Shown in pieces: positions 22,703-34,207 of a stretch of DNA of 64,000 nt. Under the pieces are notes generated by a model. It made no database searches. It saw only the letters and a program-made list of their open reading frames with translations, and had not been told where the DNA came from. Position 1 is the first letter of the stretch; each line of letters starts with the position of its first letter. A program made the translations under genes and the position numbers. Source of the DNA: Camellia lanceoleosa (Eukaryota > Streptophyta > Magnoliopsida > Ericales > Theaceae); contig CM045770.1 in the NCBI GenBank assembly GCA_025200525.1, forward strand, positions 87,816,084-87,880,083, written 5' to 3'.

Positions 22703-23683
22703 CATAGATCACACATAGAGAGAAGAAAAGAGAAAGAAGAGATGCGCCCTTGATTTTAATTAACCTCCCAACAACCACACCCAAATTCCTCAACTCAGAT
22801 ACCTTAAAACCCTACTACACAACCCTCAATGGCATTACCATCAAGAGGCCTTGCATCTCTAACCGAACCACCTAGTTCCCAATCGATTCCTTTGACATGT
22901 CGAAGTTGAGCTTGTTCTGTGATGATCACTCCATTTCCTCACACAAGCGCAAGAGTCTTTGATGCATCGTTCGGAAGAGACGCCGCCACTTGTTCCAATC
23001 GATTTCCGGACGGAGCAGTGATTGGGCTGTGCATTGACACCGAAGAGAGATCTGTGATGGTAAATGGCTTCATGAGGTTTTCGATGGGAACAAGTTCTAG
23101 GGTTTGGTGGTGATCAAGATTAGTTTTTTCACTGAAGAAGAGAAAGAGAGAGAAGTGGTAGTGATCGAGAGCTTCTTTTCCACCAGAGAAGAGAAAAAGA
23201 AGATGGACGGTGGGTGGTGGTGGTGTTTGATTTGTTTTTCCATCATATAGCATATATATATATATATGGGTAGTTTGATTATTTTACAAGAATTTGTCTT
23301 TATGAACAAAATATTTTAAAGTATGGACTTTTGAGTAAAGATAATCCAAAGTTAAATTTATAAACTGAGTGTCCAATTTAATATTTATTTTAATATTTGT
23401 TTGATACTTTAAAAAAAAAACAAAAAGCATGCGCAAACCAAGCATGAAAACTCTCTCACAGAGACCCACCCATTGTTTTAATTATAGGTGTGCATAGTGC
23501 GGTTCGGATGATTTGAGAATAAAATTATAAACTTAATAACGGATTGGCGGATTGACAAATTATGATTTGGGCAGTTTTGGACAGATTAGGGAGTTGAAAA
23601 ATATTCTAACTAATTATTAAACATTTGCGTAATATATAACACTAATTTATATAATGTTTTTTATATATATAACACAAACTAAT
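22703..23683. other. Unassigned DNA between two solo LTRs
   Basis: The first half (about 22710-23250) is less AT-rich and has promoter- or leader-like pyrimidine and purine runs. It contains only a short open frame, 22919-23113 (64 codons), that I do not recognise. The second half is AT-rich. GGTGTGCATAGTGCGGTTCGG near 23487 resembles the start of some hAT elements, but no mate was found. I see no supported gene. Confidence 0.5.
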
Positions 23684-23921
23684 TGTAGTGACCCTAATTT
23701 TTCTTAAGTCATTATTATTATTATTATTATTATTATTACTTTATTTTATTTTTTTGGCTTTATTAATTGCGTAGATATATGAAAATTTAATGTGATATTT
23801 AATTATATATAATTAATCCAAATATATATATATATATATATAGGTGTTATATATATTCATCTTATATACATCAAAGGTGTTCGGGTGATAATAAGAAATT
23901 AGGTTATAATAGTGTTGTCAC

Positions 23922-23961
<40 letters not shown>

Positions 23962-24099
23962 AAAAATAGAGAGTGCGCAATTGAGAGAGAGACTCAGTGA
24001 TTAAGGTTTTGAAGCCGCAACAGCCATGAGGAGAAAGAGAAGAGGAGGAAAAAAAAAAAGGTTAGGGTTTTATTTTAGTGACTTCATTAATCCAAATAT

Positions 24100-24610
24100 C
24101 ACTACAACAAAAAAAGCCTTTGGTGACAGACTGATTTTGTCTCTAAACATCAAATTTTTGTCACTAAAATGATCTGCGATGAAAAAAATTTGTCACCACG
24201 TTCGTGGCCTATACGTCGTCGCTGAAAGTACCTGGTGATGAAAAACAGTTTTGTTGCCTATTTTTCATTTTTGGCGACGAAATGTTTTGTCTCTAAATGT
24301 TAAATTTTTCGTTTTCTAAAACATCAATTTCATCACTAAAACTAAATAATATTTTATTTTAATTGTTTTTGGCGACGAAATATTTCGTCACCAAATATAT
24401 TTTAGTGACGAAAGTTTTTCTCACCAATGATATGGATTAAGGTGACAAAAAAATTCATCACTAAAATGAGCAAAAAAGAAAATTATTCAATGACAAAAAA
24501 CATTGTCACCAAATATTTCAATTTAGCGACAAAATATTCAGCAAGTGTGACGAAATTATTTGTTTCGTACTATATTATTAGTGACAAAATTATTCGTCAT
24601 GTTTTTTGAA
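24100..24610. repeat. CACTA left end: TIR and subterminal repeats
   Basis: After the TIR, short motifs such as TTGGCGACGAAAT, TAGTGACGAAAG and GTGACAAAATTATTCGTCA recur in both orientations about every 20-60 bp. In CACTA elements such subterminal repeats bind the transposase. Confidence 0.85.
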
Positions 24611-24619
24611 AACTTTAAC

Positions 24620-25066
24620 CTTGCTTGTTTCCACTTTTCAAAAAATACTTTTCAAAAAATTTTACTTTCTTATTTTCCGTGTTTTTTTGTTTTTACTGAA
24701 TTTTTTTAATATTTTAAGCAATTTTTTTTACTTTTTAGACACACCTAACATAAATACACCTAAAAAGTAAAAAAATTGTAAAAAAAATCTTTTAAAAATT
24801 CACTCAATACCAAAAATACAAAAAAAAAATACAAAAATTCAGTACATTTTTTTAATTATATTTTTATGCATTTATTAATTTTTTAAAATATTTTTTTACA
24901 AATTTTTTACTTTTTAGATACATCTAAGTAAGGTGCATCTAAAAAAGTAAAAAAAATGTTTAAAATTTAAAAAATATTCACTAAAAACAAAAAATTACGA
25001 AAACCAAAAAAATCAATTTTTAAAAAACTTAATCTAGAAAACTCAAACCAAACACACTAAATAGCG
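24620..25066. mobile_element. Foldback MITE inside the CACTA element
   Basis: The arms around AAAAATTTTACTTTCTTATTTTCCG and the inverted AACTCAAACCAAACACACTAAA, with internal TTTTTAGACACACCTAA and TTTTTAGATACATCTAAG blocks, match the foldback family at 18.3, 18.9 and 48.5 kb. Boundaries are approximate. Confidence 0.5.
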
Positions 25067-25680
25067 ACATTTTTTATTTCGTCACTAATAAAAATTAAAA
25101 AATTTGAAAATAAGGGTACTATTTTCTTCCGAAATTTTTTCTTTTTAGTAACAAGTCCCTGCGCATTTCAATAACCTGTTCAATAAAATATCTATTACAA
25201 ATCAATACAAAAATCTATTCATTTTCATAAATATCACAATCAAATTTCAACACTATCCACAAAAATACAATATGAGCTTCATGCAGATTATAAACATGTC
25301 TCCTAATATCCACAAAAAACGTCTACTAATATCCACAAAAATATAATATCAACCGCATGCGGATTACCAAACACATCTCCTAATATCCAACAAAAAATAT
25401 GTCTACTAATATCAACAAAAATAAAATATCAAGGGCGGATTACCAAACATGCCCTGTAATACCAACAAAAATATAAAATTTACAACGCAACCAAAATACA
25501 TGTAAGGTAATATGAACAAAAACACAAAATGAGCTACCATCTGCCCTCTAAATTACCAAACATGTCCATATCAAATCTCGAATCTGCATAAAAATGGAAA
25601 AAAAAAAAAAAAAAAAAAATGCAAGTTAGACAATTATTATCTTATCCATAAATTATACAATTTAACATGCATTTTTCGAA

Positions 25681-28430
25681 TTAGTTTTCAAATCGGGAGT
25701 CCAGTTCAAGTTCCGTTAGTTTCCACAACTTACATTGGTTCCTCCTGACGTGTTTGAGGTGTTCCCTGGGCCGTTCCGTGGCTATTACACGATTTTGGCC
25801 CCCGAAGGTCTATTTTCAAGGTTAAGTGTGAAAAAGTGTAATTTTGGACGTAGTTTTCAAACCGGGAGTCTTGTGCTAGTTCCGTAAGTTTCCACAACTC
25901 ACATTGGTCTATCCCGAAGTGTTTGACATGTTCCCCGGGCCGTCTTGTGGCTGTTGCATGATTTTAGCTTCCGATGGCCTACTTTTCAAGCTTAAGTGTG
26001 AAAAAGTACATTATTGGACTTAGTTTTCAAACTGAGAGTCCCATACTAGTTTCGTAAGTTTCCACAACTCATATTAGTCCCTCCCGAGGTATTTGAGGTA
26101 TTCCTTAGGCCGTCTCGTGGCTGTTGCATGATTTTGGCCTCCGGTTGCCTATTTTGAAGCTTAAGTGTGAAAAAGTGCAATTTTGGACTTAGTTTTCAAA
26201 TCGGGAGTCCCGTGCTAGTTTTGTAAGTTTTCACAACTCACATTGGTCCCTCCCGAGGTATTTGAGGTGTTTCCCGGGCTGTCTCGTGGCTGTTGCATGA
26301 TTTTGGCCTCTAGTGGCCTATTTTGAAGCTTAAGTGTAAAAAAGTACATTTTTTGACTTAGTTTTCAAATTGGGAGTCCCGTGCTAGTTCCGTAAGTTTT
26401 CAAAACTCACATTGGTCCCTCCTGAGGTGTTTGAGGTGTTCCTTGGGCCGTCTCATGGCTGTTGCACGATTTTGGCCTCCGGTGGCCTATTTTGAAGCTT
26501 AAGTGTGAAAAAGTGCATTTTTCAACTTAGTTTTCAAACCGGGAGTCCGTGCTAGTTTCGTAAGTTTCCACAACTCACATTGGTCCCTCCTAAGGTGTTT
26601 GAGGTGTTACCCGGACTGTCTCATGGCTGTTGCACGATTTTGGCCTCCGATGGCCTATTTTTGAAGCTTAAGTGCGAAAAAGTACATTTTTCGACTTAGT
26701 TTTCGAACCGGGAGTCCCGTGCTAGTTCCGTAAGTTTTCACAACTTACTTTGGTCCCTCTCGAGGTGTTTGAGGTGTTACCCGGGCCGTCTCGTGACTGT
26801 TGTATGATTTTGGCCCCCGAAGGCCTATTTTCAAGCTTAAGTGTGAAAAAATACATTTTTGGACTTAGTTTTCAAACTGGGAGTCCCGTGCTAGTTCCGT
26901 AAGTTTTCAAAACTCACATTGGTCCCTCCCGAGGTGTTTGAAGTGTTTCCGGGGCCGTCTCGTGGCTATTACACGATGTTGGCCTCCGACAGCCTATTTT
27001 CAAGCTTAAGTGTGAAAAAGTGCATTTTTGAACATAGTTTTCAAACCGGGAGTCCCGTGCTAGTTCTGTAAGTTTTCACAACTCACATTGGTCCCTCCCG
27101 AGTTGTTTGAGGTGTTATCCCGGCTGTCTCATGGCTGTTGCACGATTTTGGCCTCCGATGGTCTATTTTTTAAGTTTAAGTGTGAAAAAGTGTATTTTTG
27201 GACTTAGTTTTCGAACCAGGAGTCCCGTGCTAGTTCCGTAAGTTTCTACAACTTACTTTGGTCCCTTCCAAAGTGTTTGAGGTGTTACTTGGGCCGTCTC
27301 ATGGCTGTTGTATGATTTTGGCCCCCGAAGGCCTATTTTCAAGCTTAAGTGTGAAAAAATGCATTTTTGGACTTAGTTTTCAAACTGGGAGTCCCGTGCT
27401 AGTTCCGTAAGTTTCCACAACTCACATTGGTCCCTCCCAAGGTATTTGAGGTGTTTCTCGGGCCGTCTCATAGCTGTTACATGATGTTGGCCTCCGACGG
27501 CCTATTTTCAAGCTGAAGTGTAAAAAAGTGTATTTTTGGACATAGTTTTCAAACCGGAAGTCCCGTGCTAGTTCCGTAAGTTTTCACAACTCACATTGGT
27601 CCCTCCCGCGATGTTTGAGGTGTTACCCGGGCCGTCTCATGGCTGTTGCACGATTTTGGCCTCCGATGGCCCATTTTTGAAGCTTAAGTGTGAAAAAGTG
27701 CATTTTTCGACTTAGTTTTCGAATCGGGAGTCCCGTGCTAGTTCCGTAAGTTTTTACAACTTATTTTGGTCCCTCCCGAGGTGTTTGAGGTGTTACCCGG
27801 GCCGTCTCGTGGCTGTTGCATGATTTTGGCCCCCGAAGGCCTATTTTCAAGCTTAAGTGTGAAAAAATGCATTTTTGGACTTAATTTTCAAACTGGGAGT
27901 CCCGTGCTAGTTCCGTAAGTTTCCACAACTCACATTGGTCCCTCCCAAGGTGTTTGAGGTGTTTCCGGGGCTGTCTCGTGGCTGTTACACAATGTTGGCC
28001 TCCGATGGCCTATTTTCAAGCTTAACTGTGAACAAGTGCAGTTTTGGACTTAGTTTTCAAACTGGGAGTCCCGTGCTAGTTCCGTAAGTTTCCACAACTC
28101 AGATTGATTCCTCCTGAGATGTTTGAGGTGTTTCCTGGGCCGTCTCATGGCTATTGCACGATTTTGGCCCCCAAAGGCCTATTTTCAATCTTAAGTGTGA
28201 AAAAATACATTTTTGGACTTAGTTTTCAAACCGGGAGTCCCGTGCTAGTTCTCGTAAATTTTTACAACTTATGTTGGTCCCGCCTGACGTGTTTGAGGTG
28301 TTTCTCGGGCCATCTCGTGGCTATTGCACGATTTTGGCCCCCGAATGCCTTTTTTCAAGCTTAAGTGTGAAAAAATACATTTTTGGACTTAGTTTTCAAA
28401 CCGGGAATCCCATGTTAGTTCCGTAATCAC
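25681..28430. repeat. Tandem array of about sixteen 169-bp units
   Basis: The phrase TAGTTTTCAAA starts at 25682, 25851, 26021, 26190 and 26359 and continues at 169-170 bp steps to about 28391. Each unit then reads like GGGAGTCCCGTGCTAGTTCCG, a CAACTCACATTGGTCCCTCC block, GTGTTTGAGGTGTT, GGCCGTCTCGTGGCTGTTGC and GGCCTATTTT before TTAAGTGTGAAAAAGT. Units differ by point changes and 1-bp indels. Open frames within the array are by-products. The unit is close to nucleosomal and plant satellite length. The array lies wholly inside the CACTA element. Confidence 0.95.
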
Positions 28431-29430
28431 AAATCAATATTTAGGGGATTTCTAAATTTTTCACAGACCAACAAAGACTTTGCTTTTGCAATTCAAGGTC
28501 TATAGATTGAAGTGTAGTGGAGACAATGAAAGTGAATAAAACAAACCTCTAAAGAAAAACCAAAGAAACATATGTTCTACCTTAAAAGAAAAAGAAAAAG
28601 AAAAATAAGAAAATAAATTTATAAATCAAAGACGGCAATAACATCATTGGTCCATATATATATTGTACGGGAAAGAAATAAACCTCCTCGTATAATCCTG
28701 TTGATCAAATCTGCGCTCCTCCGTACGATGTCGCTTTATCACCTGAAAACACAAACGTGAGCTAGCCAGCGAGTGTGTGCCGGAAACCTCTCCGATGCCT
28801 AAGTCAGTAAGCTTGACAAATAGACAATAGCTCTGTGTATTCAGAAAACAAAGTTGTGGTACCTCTCCATAGGTGATGTCTATGAGCTTTTATAGGTTCC
28901 GTGTGGCACAATCCTAGTAGGACTTTTGCTTCTCCATGCAGAGTCTTACTAGGACTCATACTCTTGAAGGATAATGCTTATCTTTCAACACCCCCCTCAC
29001 TGCTTAAACCAAGTGAGATGGTTTCACCATGACCGAACTACCATATGACCGAAGTAAACACGACTACACTTAGCCGTAGAATGGGCTGAACTACCCTTAA
29101 TTCGGCTCTTCCCTCTACTACTCTTACTTCGGCTTCTCATGTACAACTCATGGTGTGGTTAGACCGAACTAACATGTCAAGACCGGTTAACTCTAAGACC
29201 AGTCTAACTCCAAAGCATCTTTAGGCCAGTCTAACTTCAATCTTCTCTTGGACCGGACTAACCTCCGGATTTTGGGACCGGACTAACTCCAAAACTCCAC
29301 AAGATCGGAGTAACTTATACGGCCATTTTACACGGCCCTTCGTACTGCGGCCCATAACAGCCCATTACTTAGGTCGGTCCAATTTTCATATAAATTACCC
29401 TCTCATATATAATATCCAAACTAGAAAGCA
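28431..29430 (-). mobile_element. Remnant of a retrotransposon 3' end inside CACTA
   Basis: On the - strand GTGAGGGGGG (28991-29000) looks like a polypurine tract. It is followed directly by TGTTGAAAGATAAGC, an LTR-like start running toward lower coordinates from 28990. Upstream of the tract (29000-29400) are repeated motifs of the type GGACCGGACTAACTCC. The other end of the LTR and any coding region were not found, so the assignment is tentative. Confidence 0.35.
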
Positions 29431-29539
29431 ATGTTTGATGTTGTGGAATTGAAAACCCAATTGGTAAATTGTAGAAAGCCTACTATCCAAAAACAGCAAC
29501 TCACAAAAAATAACCAGAAAATAGATGTGTGGTTTAAAC

Positions 29540-29739
29540 CTGCTCAGCAATGCTTGCTACTTCAGCATAGGCATCTCGAATACTCTCAGCAGGCCTATGG
29601 AGAAATATATTTGATATTCCTCCCGTAGCAACAATAAATGGACCGATAGCTAAAGTAATGAGAGGGCAATCTGCCAGCAGTTGAGAAATCCAATCACAAG
29701 TCCGCTAAAGGAGGTCATGTTATGAATATGACTTCCAAC
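29540..29739 (-). pseudogene. Captured ABCB (P-glycoprotein-like) transporter exon, 3' piece
   Basis: On the - strand the segment reads VGSHIHNMTSFSGLVIGFLN, then CWQIAL. After a 2-bp insertion near LS it continues TLAIGPFIVATGGISNIFLH, RPAESIRDAYAEVASIAEQ. This matches the first transmembrane domain of plant full-size ABCB exporters of the ABCB6/ABCB20 type, going by recalled family similarity. The exon is bounded by an acceptor CTTGGCAG at 29740-29741 and a donor CAG|GTTTAA at 29538-29539. The frameshift means it cannot encode a normal protein. It lies 127 bp downstream of the preceding exon piece in the same order as in the gene, so genomic DNA with introns was captured. Confidence 0.85.
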
Positions 29740-29865
29740 CTGCCAAGCCAAAACTGATCAAAGGTTACAAGATATTTTAAAAGAGCAAACCAATTCAGAA
29801 GCAGCTGACTTTTATAGTAAAACATAAATACTATTTTGAGACAATGTTTCACATCTGTTACATAC

Positions 29866-30053
29866 TTTTTCACTGAGAGCAGACTGGATGAGCAGCACTT
29901 CACTCAATACTTGGCTTACAATATCTCCATTATTTCTATATGTAAAAAAAAAGAAAAAAGAACTCATGTCCTGATCTAATAATACTTGAACATATTTGAC
30001 CTGATCACTGTAGTCTGCCGTTCTCCAATAATAATCCAGCATTAGACCTTTAT
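29866..30053 (-). pseudogene. Captured ABCB transporter exon, 5' piece
   Basis: The - strand reads CWIIIGERQTTVIRS in one frame, then KYVQVLLDQDMSSFF and RNNGDIVSQVLSEVLLIQSA-LSEK in another, so there is at least one frameshift. A T-rich insertion also replaces the usual Asp-Thr-Tyr stretch. These blocks correspond to intracellular loop 1 and the following helix of ABCB exporters and directly precede the exon at 29540-29739. The donor AAA|GTATGT lies at 29864-29865. The upstream exon limit is unclear. Confidence 0.82.
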
Positions 30054-30059
30054 TACATA

Positions 30060-32690
30060 GAATGAGTTAGTATTGTTACTTGCAAAGAATCAGAATTCAT
30101 GTGGGGGAAAAAGAAAAGCAAATAGTGAATGAACATTTGGCTTAGCTATCCAAGCACATGCAAAAACACCAATGGCAATATAGACAATGGTCAAAGTAAG
30201 CTGGAGAAATAACAGAAAAAGTTAATTGACAATCTCTTTCCTTCCGAATAGTTTGTTAAATGGAAATCCATTTCATTTGCAACCTCCTTTTCTCATATCA
30301 ACAGTTGATTCAAGTACAGATCTTGGAATTAAAAAAAGTAAAAATAAACATTGAATTAGAGCATTTTACTTTGTGGGTAACATCTTTTCCAAATAATTGA
30401 ATTCAAAGGACAAGTGTTGAGATTCTTTATCTTATAATTTCCTAACCTAATTACTGTTGGTGGAAAGAAACAAGAAGGGGGTTAACGGAAAAGTATTGCT
30501 TCCTTCTAAATAGAGGATATATTAAATCATTTTCATTTCATCGCAAATATCAAATGGTGGTTAAAATACAACCCAGATATTCTATAGATCAAACTAGTGG
30601 AGAAGCAAAAAGTGTTTACCAAAAGAACATGGATTAAATTCAAATTGTTAAACTGTTTAACATGAAAACATAAAGAAATAAGCTCTTTGCCCTAAACTGC
30701 ATAGATTGTGAAAAATTTCCAGAAGCAGAATAGGTCCAGGGTCAAAACTCAAGTGGAGCCCATGGTTGTGCCTAATTTTTTTTCAATCACCACACTTTTT
30801 TTTGTTAAGTATGAAATTATAAACGTCACAACAGGATGACACCTGTATTATTATAGTAAAATCAAATAAAACGAAACACCTAAAACTCCTATATATAAAC
30901 ATTACTCAAAACTTAAAAATGTCTACAAATGTAAAAATTGGTTCAAAGAGGGGTCAACAACCCACGAATATTCAAAAGTAATATTATACACATTTTTTAC
31001 ATAGAAATGCTATTTAACTACAGTTAAAGATGATTAAGAATTGAGTCCCCTAGTGCCCTAAGATTAGGAATTAAACGAATTAGAAACCACATAGGTTAAA
31101 AACCAAACTCTTCTGAGTTCTAACCTCTATCAATAGTATGCTTCACATCCTATACTGAAGTTATTCAAAAAGCTCAAGATTCAATGAAAAATATTTCCAG
31201 TATTTTTTACTAAATGAAGTCATTCAAAATAGTATCTGTAGGGTAAACAAAAACCCTCTAATTCTCACTCAGCCATGCATCTTCTTTAAACAGTTATGAG
31301 AAGCTGAGAACCAAGAGAGCCAGTTACTGTAATTAACTACACTAGATCATTTTAAAGAAGGAAAACCAACTTCAAATTATTAGGGCACTGGGAATCTTAT
31401 GTTTGAATTAAAACAGGACGGAAAATATCAACTTTGATATTCACCTAAACAACAACCAGGCATGGTAAATCCTCTCACCATAGAATGAAACTACAAAGTG
31501 ATGAAAGCCAATCTAGTGCACAACAGATGGTCCACCTACTTGCTACTCTGCCTGTTCAATGAACTACAAGCCCACCCATTCCGAGAAAACATTACAAGCT
31601 CATACTAATATGGGTAGCACACTAATAACATTCTGAGATTTATTTATTTTCCCAAAGATCTTAGAAGCTTAATCTCAATTTCCAATTGCAGATAGATGTT
31701 CAGGAAACTTTTAGAAATTCCCTAAACAGTAGGTGAAATATATATGTAGGGAACTTGCCCAAACTAACATTTTTTTGACAAAGAAGCTAAAGCTTTATTA
31801 AGTATTTTCCCTAGGTACCACTAATATGATTTGACCTTTCCCTCCCCCCTCATATCCATATCCCAAATCTTTCAATTTTCCCTTTTTTAATGCATCAAGC
31901 ATTTTGAATGAGGTGCCTTCATCCAATGTATAATCTGAAAGATTGAAATAAAAATTGCCACATGCCTTTACTTCTCCATCTATCTTTATTGGACAAAAAC
32001 ATAGCCAAGAGGCACAAATAATAAGTCAAATAGGTGATACAAAATTACAATTTTGTCTTGCCACCATACCTTTCTCCATGTAGCAGATAAGTACAACCAG
32101 AAATCAAACAACATCAATCCACTGTTAAATACAAACAAACTAGAGCGTAGAAGGAGTTCACTTAAAAGTTTTTTCTAGGTTTGACAACCACCAAGTATGA
32201 ATGAAGACTAAAATGCTTCCAACATTCTAGGATTCACCAAAGATACTTCTGCCATCTAAAGAAGAACCTTCATTTGATAGCTCCTCTTATCTAATTGTCA
32301 ATTATAAAGGCTCAACAACAAAAGCAACTCCTCATTCAGCATATAAACCCTATTGAATTTTCAAATTAGTCAAACATGTTAAATCATGATCCAGAAGTAC
32401 AAGAGTACGTCAAAAACAGAAATCACACTTTTTCTTGTTTGGTTTCAAGCAATTAGTGATTATAAGTTTCATGTGTATATGACTACCTACAACTTGTTTA
32501 GCACCTGATCAAAATTGCTTGGATGTTCATTGTTCCTTTAGTGGAATGGATAAAAAGGAATTGCAACAAAGAAATGCAAAGACAATCAACATGGACAACT
32601 TTTTCCATGAAATAGAAAATGGAAGTCATAAAATCCATCAAACGAGCAGAACTAAAAAATAGAGAGCTTAAACTATAGAGATAATGCACC
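30060..32690. other. AT-rich interior of CACTA, probably captured intron-like DNA
   Basis: No protein family is recognised in any frame. Base composition and scattered short open frames resemble plant intron or flanking DNA. It lies between the ABCB pieces and the amino-acid-transporter exon, so some of it may be captured gene sequence that I cannot identify. Confidence 0.4.
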
Positions 32691-32694
32691 ATAC

Positions 32695-32779
32695 CAGATT
32701 TGGTGATATGCCACGAGCAACTACCGAACCGCCAATTGTATATTCCAATATTAGAGCCCAACCAATTAACCAAGCAACA
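32695..32779 (-). pseudogene. Captured exon of a cationic amino acid transporter (CAT family)
   Basis: The 85-nt - strand exon reads VAWLIGWALILEYTIGGSVV, then ARGISPNL. This is the conserved early transmembrane block of plant CAT (APC superfamily) permeases, which carry cationic amino acids across membranes. It is bounded by an acceptor TTTATTTGCAG (ending at 32780) and a donor CTG|GTATGG (32693-32694), and it has no stop in this frame. Entry phase is 2 (one base completes the first codon); exit phase is 0. Only this exon of the gene was recognised. The rest is missing or too diverged. Confidence 0.8.
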
Positions 32780-33154
32780 CTGCAAATAAAGAAAATCCTA
32801 AATCACTAACTGAAAGAATATCTATAGCCTCAAGAGTCAAGAGAAAACACCAAATTGGTTTTAGTTATCTCCTTATTCTCAAACCTCAAAAACACAATCT
32901 CGAACCACAATGTCTGGAAGATTAAAATATATATGTTTACATTTTAATCTGTACAATCCAAAAAAATACAAAGCATAACCCAAGGTAATGTCTACAACTA
33001 GGAAAAAGAGACAGCTCTGTATGAACTCAAGAACTATCTGAGTAAGACATGAATTTGGAAAGATGTTTTGAATGATATCAGAGGCAGTAACAAATTAATG
33101 GGTAATATTAAAGCTAGCTAGAAAAAACTAGTCACTCTTCAATATCTCCCTTAC

Positions 33155-33240
33155 CTAGCATATTTCACTAAATCCACATTTCTACTTCTAGCTCGCTGTT
33201 GTGAGTTTTCGCCCCTCAAACGGGCCTGTTCCAATTTCAT
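33155..33240 (-). pseudogene. Candidate first exon upstream of the captured CAT exon
   Basis: On the - strand an ATG at 33240 opens 28 codons beginning MKLEQARLRGENSQQRARSR, ending at GCTAG|GTAAGG with the donor at 33153-33154. I do not recognise the peptide. It leaves two bases of an unfinished codon. The CAT exon at 32779 supplies the third, so splicing would join them in frame. A chimeric transcript is therefore possible; this is inference, and no expression evidence exists here. Confidence 0.4.
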
Positions 33241-33719
33241 TTCAACATTTTGTCAAACACATGGTGAGCAAGAGGGTGAAAGGGAAAGAAGAAGGGAAAA
33301 TACAGGGTGTGCTCCAATGGTTGCTGCGAGCGAGAAATAGAGAGAAAAAATGCTGCTCTTGCGAGAAAGAGAGAGAGAGAGAGAGAGAGGAAGAGGCTGA
33401 AAATATCTGGTGTGTGCTTGAGGAGACACAAATCGAAGAGCTACTGTTGTCCGTCGTTAGTGGGGAAATGGGTGGTACCGTTGCTGGTAGGGAGGTGGGT
33501 TGTACCGTCGATGGTGAGGAGGTGGGTGCTCGTGTGCGACAATGGTGGACGGTAGGAGGATCGCCTACGATGGAGAGACAGAGAGACAGAAAGAGGGAGA
33601 TGATAGAGAGAGTGAAATGGTAGCAGCAGCGGCGAGGAATGTGAATGAGTAAGGTGTCTGTGTGTGAAATCAGGTTTGATGGAGAAATTATTGTGTGTGT
33701 TTGAGAAGAAGAAGAACCG

Positions 33720-34207
33720 ATCTGCTTCTACAGGCACCAATACATTTTTATTTCCCCCTAAAATATTTAGCAACTAAATCATTTATTGGTGATAAAATTA
33801 TTTTTTCACCAAAGATAAAAATATTGGCTACAAAAATAGTTTTGTCACTAAATGATATTAAATTATTAAAAATTATTGGTGACAAAAATATATTCGTCAT
33901 TAATAATTTTATAATTGGTGACCAATTTTTTCGTCAACAAAAGTCTCAAAATTTTCCTATCCTCCGAAAAAATTAGCGGGAAAATATTCGGTGGCAAAAA
34001 AAAAATAATAATAATAATGACGAAAAATAATTTCGTCACCTAATTTTTTTATTATGATTTAGATTGGTGATGAAATTTTATTTTTGTCTCTAAAAATTGT
34101 ACATTTGGAGATGAAATATTATTTTTGTCATTAAAAGATACGTATTTCGTGACAAAATATGTTTTCATCATTAGTTTTCGTCTCTAAAGACTATTTTTGT
34201 TGTAGTG
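33720..34207. repeat. CACTA right end: subterminal repeats and TIR
   Basis: GGTGATAAAATTATTTTTTC, GGTGACAAAAATATATTCGTCA and similar motifs recur in both orientations up to the terminal TTTTTGTTGTAGTG. They mirror the left end. A (GA)n run lies at about 33366-33389, just inside this region. Confidence 0.85.

Larger units (their letters stand above)
24100..34207. mobile_element. Non-autonomous CACTA (En/Spm-type) transposon, 10.1 kb
   Basis: The element starts CACTACAACAAAAA at 24100 and ends with its inverse, TTTTTGTTGTAGTG, at 34207. The 3-bp duplication TAT flanks it (24097-24099 and 34208-34210), as CACTA elements produce. Both ends carry dense subterminal repeats of the GTGACGAAA type in both orientations. 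The matching site in LTR Y is unoccupied. No transposase domain (TnpA or TnpD type) is recognisable. The interior instead holds a foldback MITE, a 169-bp satellite array, a retroelement remnant and exon-like fragments of at least two plant transporter genes on the - strand. Confidence 0.92.

Noticed and set aside
22919..23113. A 64-codon open frame with an ordinary-looking start
   Set aside because: Short, unrecognised, not flanked by clear gene signals, and overlapped by longer frames on the other strand. Left as unassigned DNA.
23487..23520. hAT-like terminus GGTGTGCATAGTGCGG
   Set aside because: No inverted partner or 8-bp duplication could be found in the window.
29540..30053. A functional host ABC transporter gene
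   Set aside because: Only two exon pieces remain, with frameshifts, and no nucleotide-binding domain. They lie inside CACTA ends, so this is a captured fragment.
33201..33623. A 140-codon + strand open frame beginning MSFRPSNGPVP
   Set aside because: It runs through a GA-rich low-complexity stretch and opposite the candidate captured exon. No similarity is recognised.
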